Origin: Azolla pinnata
Taxonomy: Eukaryota; Streptophyta; Polypodiopsida; Salviniales; Salviniaceae
Direction: 5' to 3'
Assembly: GCA_037176905.1 (NCBI GenBank)
Contig: JBBBWG010024112.1
Coordinates: 1 to 64,000, forward strand
Length of the DNA: 64,000 bases
Below are positions 59,990 to 64,000 of the stretch, one piece after another (position 1 is the first letter of the stretch; each line of letters begins with the position of its first letter). The notes below the pieces were generated by a model that worked only from the letters and a program-made list of their open reading frames with translations, ran no database searches and was not told where the DNA came from. The position numbers were made by a program, and so were the translations under genes.

Positions 59990-60462
59990 TGCATAGCTGA
60001 GAAGTAAACGCTGATCCTGAAATGCAGCCAAGGATGACTTGCCGGATTGCTGTATGCATACCTTATACTAAACATATCCAGTGATAAAATCAGTACATAG
60101 CTTCCCAGCTAGTAAATATTATGCTTTACATATATATACGGTCATTGTTCATTCAGTCATATGCATAATCGGCGTAGTAACTGTCGGAAAATCTCTTGTA
60201 AGTATCTGTAAGTACATCTGATACGAAATCCAAACTGCCCGGTGCCAATTGCTATATATTTTGAAGAAAAGGGAATCGCCCACTAATTACATACACAGTT
60301 TTATGAATCGCTAATGTTTGAGCTGATGATTATCCCTCTGTTTGCATTTTATTAGGTGACATAATATTATTGATGATCCTAATTGTATGCACCAATTCTT
60401 TTGACCGGCAAGTTAGCCCTTGGCTATACATCAAGATCATCTTCACTTCTGAGCTATAGCTC
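59990..60462 (+). ncRNA. MIR169: MIR169 primary hairpin
   Basis: The 5' arm holds AGCCAAGGATGACTTGCCGG preceded by C (mature 60025-60045), identical to the miR169b/c form as I recall it. The 3' arm has CCGGCAAGTTAGCCCTTGGC then TA (60405-60426), which pairs with it except for a small bulge: the star strand. Below the duplex the arms keep pairing: 5' ATAGCTGAGAAGTAAACGC and TGATCCTGAAATG against 3' sequence whose complement reads ATAGCTCAGAAGTGAAGA and TGATCTTGATGTA. Above it, TGCATAC pairs with GTATGCA. The loop is about 360 nt. miR169 cuts NF-YA mRNAs (CCAAT-binding subunits) in drought, nitrogen and flowering responses. The identical mature sequence and the conserved star make this a likely functional locus. 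Confidence 0.92.
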
Positions 60463-63400
60463 TTGATCACCATTTTCTCCCAAACCCGGGATTTGTTTAT
60501 TCTTGTGTGAAAGTATTAAAGAAATCACTATAGTATAAAAATAAAATCCGAAATATTGAAATAAATAAGCAATTTAATAAAAACGAATCGTTTTACTCAT
60601 CAGTCTTACAGCTCTTCATGGTTTCATGATTTCTTCTTTTTCTTTTGCCCTTTGCACATACAAGTGATTTTAACACACACGCACACAGTTTGAAAAGCTA
60701 GCTCTGCATTGTGATTTACATCAATCGCCTAATACATGCCATTAAAGGGAGAATTCGTTCTCTTTATTGAACGTAACCAAAATCTGTCTAAATAATAAGA
60801 TTATAACCCTGGTTGAAACATGGTCGCTAAAAATTTAGTATATACTGTATATTTCCCTGGACGTTTTGACCCGAATCGTAACCATAAGGACAGCTGTTCT
60901 TGACTTTGTGCGTATTTAATATGTAGTTACACATAGTTGTAAATATATGCACTTAAAATCTGCACACTGTTATATATATGTATATATATGTTCGTATTCG
61001 TATTTATATGTGATATGTATGCAAGTGTATATGCGTATGTATTTGTACAATACGTGTATGCGTATATATATCTACGTACAACATAGGCATATGTTAGGTC
61101 TTACACAAGTAGGAGTAAATTCACATTGTCTGTAGTTGCTGTCAAATCGGTATGATTCGATTGGCACTAATCTATTCTTAAACCAATTAGTTTTAGACTT
61201 TAGAAACATAAACAATTATGTTATGCATATTCCACATATGGTATCTCTGCATATGCTATGTAGGTTAAATGTATGTGTTCATAGCAGAGGCATGCATATT
61301 TAAATCGTTTTAATTGCTGTCAAATCGCCCAAGATTCGAGCTGGCTTGCTACACAATAAAATAGACAGCTAGTTTTCAGATCTCAAACATAAAGTAAGTC
61401 TACTGTGGTATTGTTTTATATTCTTGCTATATAGATGAGTAAAGTGTATAGAATTCAGGAGTATGTATGCAAATTGTCAGGTTCATGTATTATTACTTTC
61501 CGAAAACGGATCGAATACTTTGTTCTTTTGTCCACTAGAAAATTTGCGATTCATTATTTTTCAAGCAAAGAAACGGATTCAATATTGAATAGTTGTTATT
61601 TCAATTGGATATAATAATGATAGAGTGAATTGGAGTAGATTTCCTCGGTGAGTGGGAATTTAACTAGGCTACTAGGTCCAGTTATATGAGAATGAATGAG
61701 CTATCAATCAAATCAATAGTATGTGGAACTATTTATCATTTTTTTATGTAGTTAGTCACGTCCCAAAGTTTTAAATCTAAAAATGTTTTTTTATTGTGCA
61801 GGCGTTTTCTAGGGCAAAGTTTTGGGGACACGGGGGTTTAGGGCAATTTGTATGCGTTGTGGTAGAAAAACGTTGCGTTGAGGCAGTTTTAATTACATGG
61901 CTTCCAGGGGCAAAACGTTTGAGCACTGTTTGATTATTTGGTTTATGGATCGTGAGGGTTTAGGGCTTATATGTACATCTTGAGAAGTCCCGGTGTCAAC
62001 CCTAATTATGCTCTGCTTGTTGACGCCGGCACTAGTGCAGGTCTTCCTGCTGATTATTAGCAGCTTCTTTACGGCAAATAGTGGTAGTTGCTGTGGGTAT
62101 TAGGTTGTGTTTTGCTGTAATTTTTTTCAATAAACAAGGAAGACTGGTGATTAGTCGCAGATTTCTGCTTTTCTGCTCGCTAATTTTGGCGTGCTGTTTT
62201 TGATTAATTCATAACAAGCATTGATACGGTTGTGTGTTTTGTCATGGGCTAATTTCGGTCTTAGAAGACGTTAATATATCAGACTTTCTTTCTTCTTTCT
62301 TTGTTTCTACCTATCCATCTAAACCCTAGTAGACCCTAACCCTCGGATGCGCTGTTTATATGTACCGTATTAAGGAAAAATTCTCACCAGTGATCGAAGT
62401 AAGCACAAATAATTAGCTTCCATATGCTTCATTAATTCTGCCAGAAGTAACTATCAATTAATTAGTAAGCATACGATTAGCATCAATCGCAAACCCTAAA
62501 CCCTGACTCTTCTGATTATATTGAGCATAAGTAATTAGACTACTAATTGGGTCATATCCAAAACGGATCAAACATTGAAATATAGATGCATTTTAGGTTG
62601 TAGATAATTGACAAAATGCAGGGATCTGAAAGCAGCTAGTAGCCGATGTTTAGTAATGTACTGCAGTATGGTGAATCATTCGGTGATCAGAAATTGGATG
62701 CACCAATGGTTTGCGTATAAATGTAGGATATGAATTGTGTTTCTTGACAGTAAATTAACACGTTCAAAATTGCATATGATTCATTATGCCGGATCTAGTG
62801 TTACAATTACAGGTTAATGCTGTGCATATGCAGGAGGTAGCGGGTTATAATGCATGTTCCCGGTATGTACTCATGGTGATACACGTGCATACGCCACGAC
62901 TAATTTGAAGCCATGAAGACAATTATTAGGTCACACAGATGAATAATTTGAAGCATCGAATAATTAGTGTTGCATTTGAATGATCATTAAGGAAAAGGTT
63001 AAGCATTAATGATTTAACTGTGTCATTATTTTACAGCTTCGCAGTAGGTCAGCAAAATATTCAAGCAAATCCAAACAGTGGCTGATTCTAGAGTTTGTGG
63101 CTTGAAAGTTATAGAAAGTTATACATCCGCTGATTACTCTACGCAATTAAATGGTGTGGGGCATTAGGGATTGGACTTGTATAGAGAACTGTAATGCAAT
63201 GCTCTAGTTTGGTATTACAAATGCAGAAGATTATTGCTGAATTTATCATCATATAATTCTGTTCAATGGGCATAGATCGATGTCTGTTATTTGTGGCTAA
63301 GAACATGCAGTGATTTGTTTAAAACATGAATTATTTACAATGATAAGTGCTTGATCAGCTGTCACCTGATTATTAAAATTTAAGTTTGGTGCAATTCGGG

Positions 63401-64000
63401 AGAGTACTTGACTTAACGTTGTCTTGATGGCATCCGTTAACCGAACTGTAACAGTTATGAAGCTGATTAATTTACATCTGTGTATGTATGCATGTATTGA
63501 GATTCTGAAGAGATTCCACGACTGGGCTGCAAGATGAGAGCACTGGTAGCTTGAATTGATTATAATTAGATTTTTATAATCAGTTGAAGGATATTCTTTG
63601 TTGGATTGTAAGAAGAGTTATTTAGATTAGTGATTAACATCGGTTCATATCCTAGCCCATACGGTATCAACACAAATTGTGGCAAATTGATAACTGTGTA
63701 ATATATTAGATCAGTTGGATATTAGTATATTCTAATCCGTATTCATGGTTAATAATTAGATCTGTTGGCAAGTTGGTAACTAATTGTGTGTAACTTCACA
63801 CAAGGGTTAAACTTACTCTCAACAATGATTTAATGATTTTATATTATATTATAACACAACGGTATAAGGTAGAAAAAGGGAAAAGATTTATTTCAACTCT
63901 TAGACTAATAGATTATCCTAATAGAACCCTGAGCACAAGCTAAAACATACATTAGATAGGGTCTCAAGTAACGTGCAAAATTTGGGTAGACCATTACCTC
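60463..64000. other. AT-rich stretch right of MIR169, no recognised genes
   Basis: Only short open frames and dispersed GGTTTAGGG or CCCTAA motifs (near 61837, 61968, 62322-62340 and 62492-62505). A TATG/TACG run lies at about 60970-61080. I found no other known plant miRNA sequence. Confidence 0.45.

Noticed and set aside
1-64000. LTR retrotransposon or virus-derived elements
   Set aside because: No long terminal direct repeats, primer-binding sites, or gag, protease, reverse transcriptase or integrase motifs were seen in any frame.

Overview
The window is nuclear DNA from a land plant, most likely a flowering plant. The evidence is the set of plant families (sn-2 GPAT, a four-C2 MCTP, an AP2/ERF factor, a PARTING DANCERS-like protein, F-box proteins, APH-1), introns with GT-AG borders, scattered TTTAGGG motifs and a canonical plant MIR169 locus. 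The species cannot be fixed from the sequence. Some genes are GC-rich and intron-poor (GPAT exon, MCTP, ERF, one F-box gene); others are AT-rich with many small exons. A 100-N assembly gap lies inside one F-box gene.

Layout. 1-305 (-): first exon of a glycerol-3-phosphate acyltransferase running off the left edge. About 3.0-8.6 kb (+): a multi-exon IQ-motif, calmodulin-binding type gene. 8.6-11.7 kb: purine-rich minisatellite, a MITE-like element and a cluster of palindromes. 11.74-15.0 kb (+): single-exon QUIRKY-like MCTP. 15.5-16.9 kb: two minisatellites. 18.67-23.1 kb (+): a 13-exon gene joining TPR repeats to a metallo-beta-lactamase domain. 23.8-25.6 kb (-): F-box gene with the gap. 27.8-31.3 kb (-): gamma-secretase subunit APH-1 with a SINE in intron 1. 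32.85-33.65 kb (-): zinc-knuckle protein, next to a candidate small gene at 34.67-35.1 kb (+). 37.85-39.03 kb (+): two-exon SHINE/ERF003-like AP2 factor with a telomere-like array in its intron. 39.77-44.08 kb (+): PARTING DANCERS-like meiotic protein. 44.85-45.93 kb (-): second F-box gene. 47.83-53.65 kb (-): trans-sulfuration family PLP enzyme. 53.7-64 kb: AT-rich, without protein genes I can recognise, but with a second MITE-like copy and a MIR169 precursor at about 59.99-60.46 kb.

The genes do not form a pathway; this is an ordinary plant gene neighbourhood with unrelated neighbours. The most interesting observations are the MIR169 hairpin with a roughly 360-nt loop and a long paired base, the TPR-metallo-beta-lactamase fusion (with a likely GC-AG intron), a MITE family seen as two oppositely oriented copies, a coding 33-bp repeat in the ERF gene, and a PLP enzyme that lacks a usually conserved loop. 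I saw no LTR retrotransposon, retrovirus-like or Polinton-like element. Exon borders were placed by eye from splice sites, phase and family similarity; no alignment or search could be run.
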